A DNA stretch of 64,000 bases, from the NCBI GenBank assembly GCA_963711455.1, contig CAVQEH010000010.1:186001-250000 (forward strand), given 5' to 3'. The notes under the pieces are model-generated. The model made no database searches and was not told the DNA's origin. It worked only from the letters and a program-made list of their open reading frames with translations. Shown here one piece after another: positions 54,607 to 61,856 of the stretch. Within the stretch, counting starts at the first letter, position 1. Each line of letters begins with the position of its first letter. A program made the position numbers and the translations under genes. This DNA comes from DATFVA01 sp963711455. GTDB taxonomy: Bacteria > Bacteroidota > Ignavibacteria > Ignavibacteriales > Ignavibacteriaceae.

Positions 54607-54944
54607 ACAGGATTATATTAATTTCGCAATAAGAAATATACCTTGATTCACGGGGTGATGTTAAGGATAAGAATCTGTAAGGGACCCGCGAAAATGCTGA
54701 TGTATATACTGATATAAACAAAGAAGATATATATGCAGAGCATATTTTTAAATATTTGGAATACAAATCAAAATTAAAGTATTTGGAACGTATATAAGCA
54801 GGGTTATGCATATATATGTTCTTTTAAGTATTAACCCGTGCAGTATAATTATAAATTATATGACAAGAAAATATTAAGCTCGATATGTGATTAACTAAAA
54901 TTAAGTTATTATCTTTACTTGTAAAAATTAATAGAGCAAATCTC
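54607..54944. other. 338-base gap at the start of the accessory island
   Basis: Very AT-rich with no convincing gene, attC-like site or terminator. GGGTTAT and ATTAACCC near 54802-54836 make a weak inverted repeat. The boundary between core genome and island probably lies here. Confidence 0.4.
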
Positions 54945-56099
54945 TTGAAAGTTGAACAAAACATAGCAAGATTAAATAATTTGTTGAAAATGTATCGTGT
55001 TTCAGCAGAAGAATTATTAATGAATATCAGCGAGGGGTTAAAAAATCCTATCACTTATGAAGAAATATTTTCAAAAGAAATTAAATTAAGCCATCTTAAA
55101 AGAATTGATAAATTTTTTAATAAGGGATTACATTATTATTTAGATCCGAAAGCTCCTGAGACCTCAAAAGAAGCTAGCATTTTCTTTCGAAAACAAAACT
55201 TTAATTCAGAGCTTAATGTTGGAGCAAAAAAAGTTGTTAATCGCTTCGAAGAATTTAAAATATCTCTCTCTGCAATAGCTAAACTAGCTGATCTCGATTT
55301 TAGGAGAGCTTTTCCAGTATATTTTACTTCAGATGATCCACAAATTATTTCTAATCAGATTCGCACTCAATTATATCCTTCTTTTGCGCCTGATCTAAAA
55401 GAGTTTTTAATGTCGTTAATTTCCAAATTTGCAGAATACAACATATTGGTTTTTGAGTTTGTCGAAAATTGGAACCAAAAAGAGAAAGCAAATATTGATG
55501 GCTTTTTCCTTGATTCAAATGTAATTGTATTAAAACGTCAACAGACCTCATTTAGACGAGAGATTTTTACATTAATTCACGAATTAGCTCATTTTTTACT
55601 AAACGTGGAAGAAATTGAAAAAATCGATTATCAATATTTAGCAAATAGAGATTTATCAGTAATAGAGAGATGGTGTAATGATTTTTCATTTTATTTTCTA
55701 GCCGGTAACTGGGCAGAAAAATTAGACCAAATAGAAGCGGCTGAATCTAGAAATGATTATCATTTTGGATTAATTGAAGAAATTTCAAAAAAAACACATT
55801 TAAGTCAAATAGCTCTTTTTACTCGACTTTTATATACAAATAAGATTTCACAAGCAAATTATGATAAAGTGAAAAATGATTTTGACGAAAAGTACAGAGA
55901 AAAGCAGAAAGAGGAATTAAAATTAAAAGAAAAAGAAAAGGAACTTGGCATAAAACGAAGAGGATCAGCACCTCAACCAATAAAATCTCCCCTGTTAATA
56001 TCTACAATACAAACTGCTTTCTATGAGGGTGTATTAAACGAATATGAAGTTTGTAAAAAATTAAATATTAAGCCTGAAAAATTTGATGAGTATCTTTAA
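54945..56099 (+). CDS. ImmA/IrrE-family metallopeptidase with a degenerate N-terminal HTH
   Basis: A 384-residue protein. The zinc motif is LIHELAHFLLNVEE (HExxH near residue 210) preceded by REIF. The N-terminal 70 residues resemble the HTH seen in this family (ISEGLKNPITYEEIFSKE, then LKRIDKFFNKGLHYYLDP). A long, basic, coiled segment (about 310-345) precedes the C-terminus. The start is uncertain: TTG 54945 has no clear Shine-Dalgarno site, ATG 54990 is inside the HTH. Together with the next gene it forms the COG2856-DUF4411 module, predicted to be a toxin-antitoxin-like pair. Codon use is more AT-rich than in the core genes. Confidence 0.85.
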   Translation: MKVEQNIARLNNLLKMYRVSAEELLMNISEGLKNPITYEEIFSKEIKLSHLKRIDKFFNKGLHYYLDPKAPETSKEASIFFRKQNFNSELNVGAKKVVNRFEEFKISLSAIAKLADLDFRRAFPVYFTSDDPQIISNQIRTQLYPSFAPDLKEFLMSLISKFAEYNILVFEFVENWNQKEKANIDGFFLDSNVIVLKRQQTSFRREIFTLIHELAHFLLNVEEIEKIDYQYLANRDLSVIERWCNDFSFYFLAGNWAEKLDQIEAAESRNDYHFGLIEEISKKTHLSQIALFTRLLYTNKISQANYDKVKNDFDEKYREKQKEELKLKEKEKELGIKRRGSAPQPIKSPLLISTIQTAFYEGVLNEYEVCKKLNIKPEKFDEYL

Positions 56100-56638
56100 T
56101 GATAGTATTAATTGACACTAGTTCCTTGCTATCTTTAGTGAGGTACTATTTACCTTTCGATAAGAACAAGATACTTTTTAATTTTATTCGGACAAAGATT
56201 GAGAATAAAGATATATTAGTTCTCGATAAAGTTTTTGAAGAATGCGAATACACTTCAAAAGGATTAGTTATTAAGGAATTGGAGTACCTTAAAGACAAGA
56301 AAAATATAATTAAAACCATCGACATTCTCCCCAATCAGAAATTCTTTAATCAATTGGAAAATCAATTTATAAACAGATCAATAAAAAATAAATTGACTGA
56401 TGTTGAATTCGAAAATAGAAAAAATGACTTTCTTGATTCAGCAGATGCAAAATTATTATTGTATAGTCTGCTTAACAAAAATGATGAAATCGTGATTGTA
56501 TCAGAGGAAACAGAAGCGAGCAATGATAACAAATCATTTAAGAAGTTACCCGCTATTTGCAAGATTTTGGAAATAGATGTACTTACTCTTCCAGAATTAT
56601 TGGATCGATACAAAGAAATTGATTTGGAGTTTAAATAA
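56099..56638 (+). CDS. DUF4411 family PIN-like protein, predicted toxin
   Basis: A 179-residue protein with a PIN-type layout: IDTSSLLSLVRYYLP with the first Asp, VLDKVFEECEYTSKG with an acidic helix, FLDSADAKLLLYSLL with the central Asp pair and IVSEETEASNDNKSFKKLPAICKILEI with the last acidic cluster. DUF4411 genes regularly lie next to ImmA/IrrE-type genes and are predicted RNases. The ATG overlaps the upstream stop (TAATG), so they are translated together. The toxin role is inferred from the family. Confidence 0.8.
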   Translation: MIVLIDTSSLLSLVRYYLPFDKNKILFNFIRTKIENKDILVLDKVFEECEYTSKGLVIKELEYLKDKKNIIKTIDILPNQKFFNQLENQFINRSIKNKLTDVEFENRKNDFLDSADAKLLLYSLLNKNDEIVIVSEETEASNDNKSFKKLPAICKILEIDVLTLPELLDRYKEIDLEFK

Positions 56639-56677
56639 AATATTAGCTGTTGTAGTTTCTTATCAACGATAATATTT

Positions 56678-57265
56678 CTAATACCGATCGTTAGGAATCA
56701 GTGAAGGATAAATAGATTTTTCGAGTTTAAGCATTTGTTCTTTGAGTAATTTTGACTGAATATCGAACTGTTGATACTGAAGTTTGTAAAAGTTATTAAG
56801 AGGTAAGGGATCAGATATATTGAACTTCTCTAACATTCTGTGCATAAAGTTAAGGCAACTGGTTCTCTTTACGGAAAGTCTGAGCCTGGCTCTTAAAGTA
56901 TCACGAAGAGTGCGAATATCATCGGATATTTTATAGGCTTCAGGAATAAAATTAAGGCGGAGAAGCTGGGCGAGGATATTAGAGTCAACTTTATCTGTTT
57001 TAACCTTAGCATAAGCAATAGCCTTAACATATTTAGCGTGAGCAAGAATGAGGGAGATGTTCATAGAGGAGAGAAGATCATTTAACCAATACCAGGTCAT
57101 AGTAGATTCAACAGTAGCTTTGTGATCCCCTGGCAGAGACTTAAAGTATGGAACAAAGTTATGAGAAAGGTTCTTCGGATTTTCCTGTTTAACGATTGCA
57201 CCTGAAGAATCAACTGTAGTCAGGTAAGAAGTAAATTTATGAAGATCGATGCCTGTGTAAATCAT
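56678..57265 (-). pseudogene. Truncated IS110-family transposase (DEDD domain only)
   Basis: The 195 residues match the N-terminal RuvC-like half of IS110-family transposases: GIDLHKFTSYLTTVD, VESTMTWYW, KTDKVDSNILAQLLR hold the D-E-D-D residues. The second half with the catalytic serine (Tnp domain) is missing; the frame ends about 40 bases after the DUF4411 gene. It is from a different IS110 lineage than the complete transposase next to it (57627-58691). Confidence 0.85.
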
Positions 57266-57460
57266 ATGATACCTCCAAAAGTTAAATTAAGGTTGATGAT
57301 TAAACTTAACTTTTTACTTATTGGAAATATCAAGCGCATCAATCCGTTATGTAAAAAGTCAAGAGGTTGAATAATCGTTCTTAAAAATATTTACTAAAAG
57401 AATTAATCTGTTATTAACAGTCCCGGTTATGGGCTGCAAAATGTCTTTCAAAAACTATAT

Positions 57461-57570
57461 AAGGCGAGGCTGTAATCTGACCGAAAACTAACTTACAGCT
57501 CTGAATAAAATCAGATGACTGTCGAACCAAAGATTCAGTTAGCAGGGTTGAGGCAACAGTCCTCGCCCTT
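57461..57570 (-). ncRNA. Candidate bridge/seek RNA downstream of the transposase gene
   Basis: Nested inverted repeats: AAGGCGAGGCTGT (57461-57473) with ACAGTCCTCGCCCTT (57556-57570, small bulges), CTAACT (57488-57493) with AGTTAG (57537-57542), and TCTGA with TCAGA around an ATAAAA loop (57500-57515). IS1111-type elements carry their guide RNA in the non-coding end downstream of the transposase, the position found here. The strand is assumed to be that of the transposase. Guide loops have not been matched to the target. Confidence 0.35.
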
Positions 57571-57626
57571 GAAATAAAAATTCTTTCAGCTATTGTTCTT
57601 TGAACTACTGAACAAGGAACAGTTAG

Positions 57627-58691
57627 TTAAGCAACTAAGGCTTTAAGGTAACTATCCTGGTACAACCAAACGTGTCTTATTCTTCTGAGTAATTTCTTGG
57701 CAATACGGATTATGGCTTTTTGTTTTGGCATCTGTTTAATCAGTTCATTAAATCTTAAAGTAAGAGCCGGATCTTTCTTAACGGCAGTCCAGGCAGCTTC
57801 AATAAGCAGCGGACGAAGGAACTTGTTATGACGAAAGGAAATTCCTCTTGTAAATTCAGTTTCACCGGAAGAATAGACAGAAGGGACAAGACCAACAAAG
57901 CTGCAGAGTTCATCAAACTTATTGAAACGTCTGATATCTATTATTTCTGTGTAAAGAGACATAGCAGTAATGAAAGCAATACTGGGAACAGAGCAAAGTG
58001 AAGAGATAACGGAAGATATGTGTTCACTTTTTGATTCTTCTCTTAATTGTCTGAGAACTTTTTTAAGATGTTCCCTGGTTTGCTCTAACTGCAAAAGAAG
58101 ATTATCCAGAGTAAACTGACCTGCAGAAGATGAAAGCCTAACAGATTTGAGCCAGTGGATGAAGTAACCGGACCAGCGGGAGTTAGTAAGATGTTCTTTT
58201 GGAATAATGATTCCATAGTTATACAGAAGCATTTTAATTCTGTTTTTAATTCTTGTTTGCTGCTGAGTAAGCCGGAAACGAAGGCGCATAAGTGAGCGAA
58301 GCTGCTCTGAATAAATATCAGGAATATAGATTGATCTGAGAGAGCCATTTTCAAGTTCACGAGCGAGCTTACGGGAATCAGACGGATCTGTTTTAACGAC
58401 TTTTTCTTTATTAGAAGAAGGAACATCGGCAGGATTAACAACAATGCAACTAACACCAAGCTCAGTAAATTTTCTTTGAGGCCAGAATCCGCAGAAGCCG
58501 GCTTCATAAACAATGTGATAAGTTCCACCGGGGTAATTTCTTATTAAGTAATTGTGCAGTTCCACAGGTGATGGATTCATTGAAAAAGTTTTAAGTTCAA
58601 TACTACAGTTTTGTATTGTTACTCTCCAGCTCTTCAGATGAGTATCAATACCGATAAAGAAATCAATGTTGGTAAAAGTTAAGCAGTTCAT
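57627..58691 (-). CDS. IS110-family transposase, complete
   Basis: A 354-residue DEDD recombinase. The RuvC-like N-terminus has GIDTHLKSWRV (Asp), VYEAGFCG (Glu) and VVKTDPSDSRKLARELE (two Asp). A helical linker follows (RLTQQQTRIKNRIKMLLYNYG). The C-terminal Tnp domain has SLCSVPSIAFITAMSLYTEI, then LVPSVYSSGETEFTRGISFRH with the probable catalytic serine, and RPLLIEAAWTAVKKDP. This class moves as a circular intermediate guided by an RNA from the element's non-coding end. The frame is intact, so the element may be active. Confidence 0.95.
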   Translation of the reverse strand: MNCLTFTNIDFFIGIDTHLKSWRVTIQNCSIELKTFSMNPSPVELHNYLIRNYPGGTYHIVYEAGFCGFWPQRKFTELGVSCIVVNPADVPSSNKEKVVKTDPSDSRKLARELENGSLRSIYIPDIYSEQLRSLMRLRFRLTQQQTRIKNRIKMLLYNYGIIIPKEHLTNSRWSGYFIHWLKSVRLSSSAGQFTLDNLLLQLEQTREHLKKVLRQLREESKSEHISSVISSLCSVPSIAFITAMSLYTEIIDIRRFNKFDELCSFVGLVPSVYSSGETEFTRGISFRHNKFLRPLLIEAAWTAVKKDPALTLRFNELIKQMPKQKAIIRIAKKLLRRIRHVWLYQDSYLKALVA

Positions 58692-58787
58692 TTTAAGTCT
58701 CCTTTATTTATTAAATTAATTTCCAGATGAAATTTAATTTATGAGACTTTTTAACATAACATCTGACCGCAGAAACGGTTTGAGTTG

Positions 58788-58896
58788 AGTGCAGTTTTAG
58801 CGTTTACGTTTTTCGTTTGGCATTTTGTTCAACGGAGTTTAAGTAAAATAACATTATTGCAAACTGCACTTGCGAGGAAAGTTAAGCACAGTTTGC
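58788..58896 (-). other. Structured upstream end of the IS110 element
   Basis: AGTGCAGTTT (58788-58797) and AAACTGCACT (58861-58870) are exact inverted copies, and GCAAACTG (58859-58866) also pairs with CAGTTTGC (58889-58896), so two exclusive folds are possible. In IS110-group elements the bridge RNA lies upstream of the transposase, so this end is the rival candidate to 57461-57570. Confidence 0.35.
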
Positions 58897-58937
58897 TTAA
58901 TCTTTGGCAGAAGTAATCAATAAAAGTTTCTAGCTAT

Positions 58938-58968
58938 GGGCTGCGGCTTAAATGCGGTCGTTATACCG
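58938..58968 (+). other. Right half of an attC-like integron recombination site
   Basis: GGGCTGCGGCTTAAATGCGG followed by TC and GTTATACCG. The last box (58960-58968) fits the attC R' box (G then TT), and the whole is complementary to the left half at 59665-59694. The left half of this site was displaced by the IS or lost. The first cassette therefore starts at about 58961. Confidence 0.6.
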
Positions 58969-59012
58969 TAATATATAATAAATTGGGGAGTGAATGTAAC
59001 ATCGATAGTATA

Positions 59013-59041
59013 TTGACATATCGATGATTTATCGATATATT
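59013..59041 (+). promoter_or_regulatory. Promoter and operator of the AbrB-VapC pair
   Basis: TTGACA (59013-59018), 17 bases, TATATT (59036-59041). The spacer is almost filled by TATCGAT-GATTT-ATCGATA (59019-59037), an exact inverted repeat, and a third ATCGATA lies at 59001-59007. This is the expected layout for autorepression by the antitoxin. It lies inside the cassette, so the pair does not depend on an integron promoter. Confidence 0.75.
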
Positions 59042-59070
59042 TATTCGTATTACATTTATAGGAATTTATA

Positions 59071-59277
59071 ATGACAACAGTAACGGTTTCTCCCAAATAT
59101 CAGGTTGTAATTCCGAAGGAAATCCGACAGAGACTAAAATTAAAACCTGGCCAAAAATTACAAATTGTTCAGCTAGGTGACAGAATAGAATTTCTCCTTC
59201 TTAAAAATATTAAAGATGCTCGAGGTTTTCTCAAAGGAATAAATACCGATATTGAAAGAGAAGGAGATAGACTATGA
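59071..59277 (+). CDS. AbrB/MazE-type antitoxin (VapB-like)
   Basis: A 68-residue SpoVT/AbrB-like DNA-binding protein: VTVSPKYQVVIPKEIRQRLKLKPGQKLQIV is the swapped-hairpin barrel domain at the N-terminus, and the C-terminal 25 residues form the likely toxin-binding tail. It is immediately followed, with a four-base overlap, by the PIN toxin gene. It probably represses its own promoter at the ATCGATA repeats. Confidence 0.9.
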   Translation: MTTVTVSPKYQVVIPKEIRQRLKLKPGQKLQIVQLGDRIEFLLLKNIKDARGFLKGINTDIEREGDRL

Positions 59278-59645
59278 ATTTAGTCGACTCATCTGGTTGG
59301 CTAGAATATCTCGCTGATAGCAAAAATGCAAAGTTATTTGCACCTGCAATTGAGAAAACAGATGAATTAATAGTTTCCACAATAAATATATATGAGGTAT
59401 ATAAAAAGATATTATTCGAAAAAGATGAAAATTCAGCGATTCAGGTTCTGGGTTTAATGCAACAGGCGAAAGTAATAGTGGTAAATTCATCAATTGCAAT
59501 TCAAGCAGCAAAATTAAGTTACGAACAAAAAATACCGATGGCTGATAGCATAATTTATATTACTGCAAAACAAAATAGTGGAATAGTATGGACTCAAGAT
59601 ACGGATTTTAAAGATTTAGACGATGTAAAATATTTTAAGAAATAA
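59274..59645 (+). CDS. vapC: VapC-like PIN-domain toxin
   Basis: A 123-residue PIN RNase: NLVDSSGWLEYLADS with the first Asp, STINIYEVYKKILFE with the conserved Glu, KIPMADSIIYITAKQ with the third acidic residue and WTQDTDFKDLDDVKYF with the last. This is the type II toxin-antitoxin pattern. ATG overlaps the antitoxin stop. The pair forms a promoter-bearing integron-like cassette between 58961 and about 59832, a frequent place for toxin-antitoxin genes. Confidence 0.92.
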   Translation: MNLVDSSGWLEYLADSKNAKLFAPAIEKTDELIVSTINIYEVYKKILFEKDENSAIQVLGLMQQAKVIVVNSSIAIQAAKLSYEQKIPMADSIIYITAKQNSGIVWTQDTDFKDLDDVKYFKK

Positions 59646-59664
59646 AGTTTCAATATTCAGGGTT

Positions 59665-59840
59665 CGGTATAACAATGCAATTTAAGTTGACAGCATTTTA
59701 CGCACCTGTCTACCGACAGGCAGGTTCGGCTTTTTTGTGATTTTTGAAGCAGATGATCCGCAAAAAATATCTGTTCAAAGTGAAATGCTCTAATAAATTT
59801 TTTGTTTTGGGCTGCGGCTTAAATGCGGGACTTTAGGTTG
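59665..59840 (+). other. Complete attC-like site closing the VapC cassette
   Basis: Left arm: CGGTATAAC (59665-59673), spacer AAT, then GC-a-ATTTAAGTTG-a-CAGC (59677-59694). Right arm: GCTG-CGGCTTAAAT-GC (59811-59826), spacer, TTTAGGTTG (59832-59840). The inner arms pair fully apart from two extra adenines on the left, which match the extrahelical bases of attC sites. The 116-base loop contains the palindrome 59704-59725. Size and layout resemble Vibrio repeats, which begin TATAACAA and end with a GTTATA-like box. Confidence 0.6.
59704..59725. repeat. CCTGYCTACC palindrome in the attC loop
   Basis: ACCTGTCTACCGACAGGCAGGT differs from the copy at 37986-38007 only by a T for C and an A for G, which pair with each other; the hairpin is preserved by compensating changes. 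Confidence 0.7.
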
Positions 59841-59863
59841 AAGAAATAATTTAGTTTTAAGAG

Positions 59864-60277
59864 ATGAGCAAATCTTATCTAATCATATTATTATCAAATT
59901 TATTGTTTTTTTTATTTTCGAGTTGCGCAAATAATTCTAAAGTAGTTTTACTTTATTCTGGTAAACTTGATTCAAATCTCGATGATAATTCTGTAATATT
60001 TGGAAGAGTTGTTGGTTAAAATAATAACCAGCCGCTTATTAATTCTACAATAGTTATTGATTCAACTTGGTTGGGCACTGAAACAGACGACTACGGAAAT
60101 TATAAAATAACAAAAGTTCAAGCGGGCACTTATAATATTAAAGCTGCTTGCATAGGATATGAAACAGTATCATTTAATATTAAAATTGAGGAAGGTGAGA
60201 GATACTTAATAGATTTCTTTTTATCTGAAGTTTATATTGGACCTTTAATTAATGAAAAGTCAAAGATTGGACTTTAA
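59864..60277 (+). pseudogene. Lipoprotein with a carboxypeptidase-regulatory-like domain, in-frame stop
   Basis: From ATG 59864 a lipoprotein signal (LLFFLFSSC) is followed by about 30 polar residues, then VIFGRVVG, a TAA stop (60017-60019) and, in the same frame, NNNQPLINSTIVIDSTWLGT and ETDDYGNYKITKVQAGTYNI. This is the beta-sandwich domain found at the start of TonB-dependent receptors. Changing the TAA to CAA or AAA would restore a 137-residue protein. It fills the second cassette, which begins TTTAGGTTG and whose attC starts CAACCTAAC (60292). Confidence 0.65.
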
Positions 60278-60291
60278 TTTTTTTATTAATC

Positions 60292-60370
60292 CAACCTAAC
60301 CGTTGGCTGTTAATTTTAAGAAGTAGAATTCAAAAAATCAGAGGTCGGTATAACAATGCATTTCAAGCCT
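60292..60370 (+). other. Two attC-like left halves at the end of the cassette region
   Basis: CAACCTAAC (60292-60300) is complementary to the TTTAGGTTG that opens the lipoprotein cassette, except at one base. CGGTATAACAATGCATTTCAAG (60346-60367) closely matches the left arm at 59665. No matching right arms follow, so at least one cassette was probably lost by deletion. The island ends here. Confidence 0.5.
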
Positions 60371-60446
60371 AAGCTATTTCACTCTCGTCCATTAGACTCT
60401 ATTTCTCTCTCCAAAATATAAGGCGATTGTATTTTTAATTCTGCTT

Positions 60447-61007
60447 CTATGAGGAAAATTTTAAATTAAAAACCTGTTTAAGTGTAAACTTAAGTGTATC
60501 GTTTACAGGTATCAAAAGAAGCGATGGTCTGTCTACTTTAAATTCGGTAAGACTTATATTAAAATTCCCGTCTACTGTCAGCTTATCTCCCGCCCAGTCT
60601 GCAAATGCATCTATTACAATATCTTTTGTTACACCATGAAAAGTAAGCTTGCCGTAAATCTTAAGACTGTCACCATCCTGCTCTACTTTTGTGCTGAGGA
60701 ATTTGGCTGTGGGAATTGAAATAGCATCTACTACTTCCATAGCGTGAGAGTCCCTGTTTGAGTTTCCGCTGTTGAATGAAGAAACCGCAACTTCAACAAG
60801 TACATTTTTAATTTCTTTTTTTTCTGCATCGGCATAAATAAGACAGACTGATTCTTTGCTGGTTCCTTCTACTTCATGCAGCGGGTGGGTTAATTTATAG
60901 GTTATAAATGATTCCTGTTTTACCGCCTCATATTTTTTGGGCTGCGCAGAAATTGATGAAGCTAAAATAACAATACAAATAAAAAACAAATTGATTTTAT
61001 TTTTCAT
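60447..61007 (-). CDS. YceI-family secreted protein
   Basis: A 186-residue protein with a signal peptide (ending SAQP) and the YceI lipocalin-like fold: FITYKLTHPLHEVEGTS near residue 35, NSNRDSHAMEVVDAISIPTAKFLSTKV near 80, and GKLTFHGVTKDIVIDAFADW near 118. Members bind polyisoprenoids or related lipids. It is the second gene of a two-gene unit with a b561-like membrane protein, a pairing frequent for YceI proteins. Confidence 0.88.
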   Translation of the reverse strand: MKNKINLFFICIVILASSISAQPKKYEAVKQESFITYKLTHPLHEVEGTSKESVCLIYADAEKKEIKNVLVEVAVSSFNSGNSNRDSHAMEVVDAISIPTAKFLSTKVEQDGDSLKIYGKLTFHGVTKDIVIDAFADWAGDKLTVDGNFNISLTEFKVDRPSLLLIPVNDTLKFTLKQVFNLKFSS

Positions 61008-61019
61008 TATTGTCCTTCC

Positions 61020-61835
61020 TTAAAAAGTTACTACAATCATTGCCGATGCAAATATTGCCGTGGTAATGTAACCGGATATCTGGTGAAAATGTGCTTTGTC
61101 TATATTAAAGTGCCGCCTGCCGCCAATCATTGAACCAAGGATTGGAGTTAGAATCATTCCTGCGGCGTGAACCCATGCAAGTGTTTTATGAAGGGTTGTA
61201 GTGCTTTCTTCATCCCTGCGTATTAAAGGAGGCGGAGATAGAATAGCAAGTAAAGCAGTTAAAGAGTAAGAAATAATTGTAGCTGTAACCAGTGTCTGGT
61301 GCGTATCTCCTGCGCGCCTGTTCCCGTCAATAACCCGCTGACCGAAATAATCTGCCGTTAACATTAATGCAAGTGTGGCAAAACCTCCTATCTGGTGAGT
61401 TGTGAGCATTGCCCGCCGTATAGAAAGCTCCGATTCTCTTTCCTCAGATGACAAAGGACCAACCAGCCCGATATCTCTTACAAACCCGTTTTCTCCCCAG
61501 AGAAATTTCTCCATAAAGCTCATTCTGTCGGGAAGCAGCTTCGGTTGAATTTGTCCGAATAAAGAATCCACATTGCCGAATACGGATTGTTCTGTAGAAT
61601 CATAGTCCACGTGTGGTTTTGTAAGAACGGTAGTGCCGAACAACCTGCTGCTGAAATTCAAATCGTTATTCATAACAAGCTCCTGTGCATTTGCTGCGTA
61701 TGTAATCGAAAAAACAAACGCAAAGAAAAAAATTAAACTGATCTCCGGCTTGTTAAAAATGAAGAAGTCCCCTATATTTTTTTTAGTTTCCGGGGAGAAA
61801 GAACCAATAGAACCCTCACCAAAGTTATCATCCAT
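61020..61835 (-). CDS. Membrane protein with cytochrome b561-like histidine pattern
   Basis: A 271-residue protein with a signal-like helix (ending YAANAQ, residues 30-52), an exposed segment, and four membrane helices from about residue 140. Histidines sit at helix ends, in TTHQIGGF, GDTHQTLV, LHKTLAWVHAAGMIL and FHQISGYI, a pattern that could bind two haems as in cytochrome b561. I do not recognise the exact family. The first 28 residues before the signal helix are unusual, so the true start may lie further in. Twelve bases separate it from yceI. Confidence 0.65.
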   Translation of the reverse strand: MDDNFGEGSIGSFSPETKKNIGDFFIFNKPEISLIFFFAFVFSITYAANAQELVMNNDLNFSSRLFGTTVLTKPHVDYDSTEQSVFGNVDSLFGQIQPKLLPDRMSFMEKFLWGENGFVRDIGLVGPLSSEERESELSIRRAMLTTHQIGGFATLALMLTADYFGQRVIDGNRRAGDTHQTLVTATIISYSLTALLAILSPPPLIRRDEESTTTLHKTLAWVHAAGMILTPILGSMIGGRRHFNIDKAHFHQISGYITTAIFASAMIVVTF

Positions 61836-61856
61836 TTTTGCTCCGGCATTTATTTA

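Larger units (their letters stand above)
57428..58944. mobile_element. IS110/IS1111-type insertion sequence inserted in an attC-like site
   Basis: TATGGGCTGC occurs at 57428-57437 and again at 58935-58944, giving an element of about 1507 bases with one complete transposase gene. The right copy continues into GGCTTAAATGCGGTCGTTATACCG-type attC sequence (58945-58968), and the intact attC-like site at 59809 has the same GGGCTGCGGCTTAAATGCGG. The insertion point is therefore inside the conserved arm of an attC, the known target of the IS1111-attC group. Non-coding ends are about 190 and 243 bases long and both are structured. Confidence 0.65.

Noticed and set aside
56666..56696. GTTAGGA near the truncated transposase as an attC right end
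   Set aside because: It lies inside the transposase frame and no complementary arm was found upstream.
57300..57427. Left half of the IS-interrupted attC
   Set aside because: I could not find a CGGTATAAC-like or ATTTAAG-like arm here; the stretch is more likely the non-coding end of the truncated IS110.
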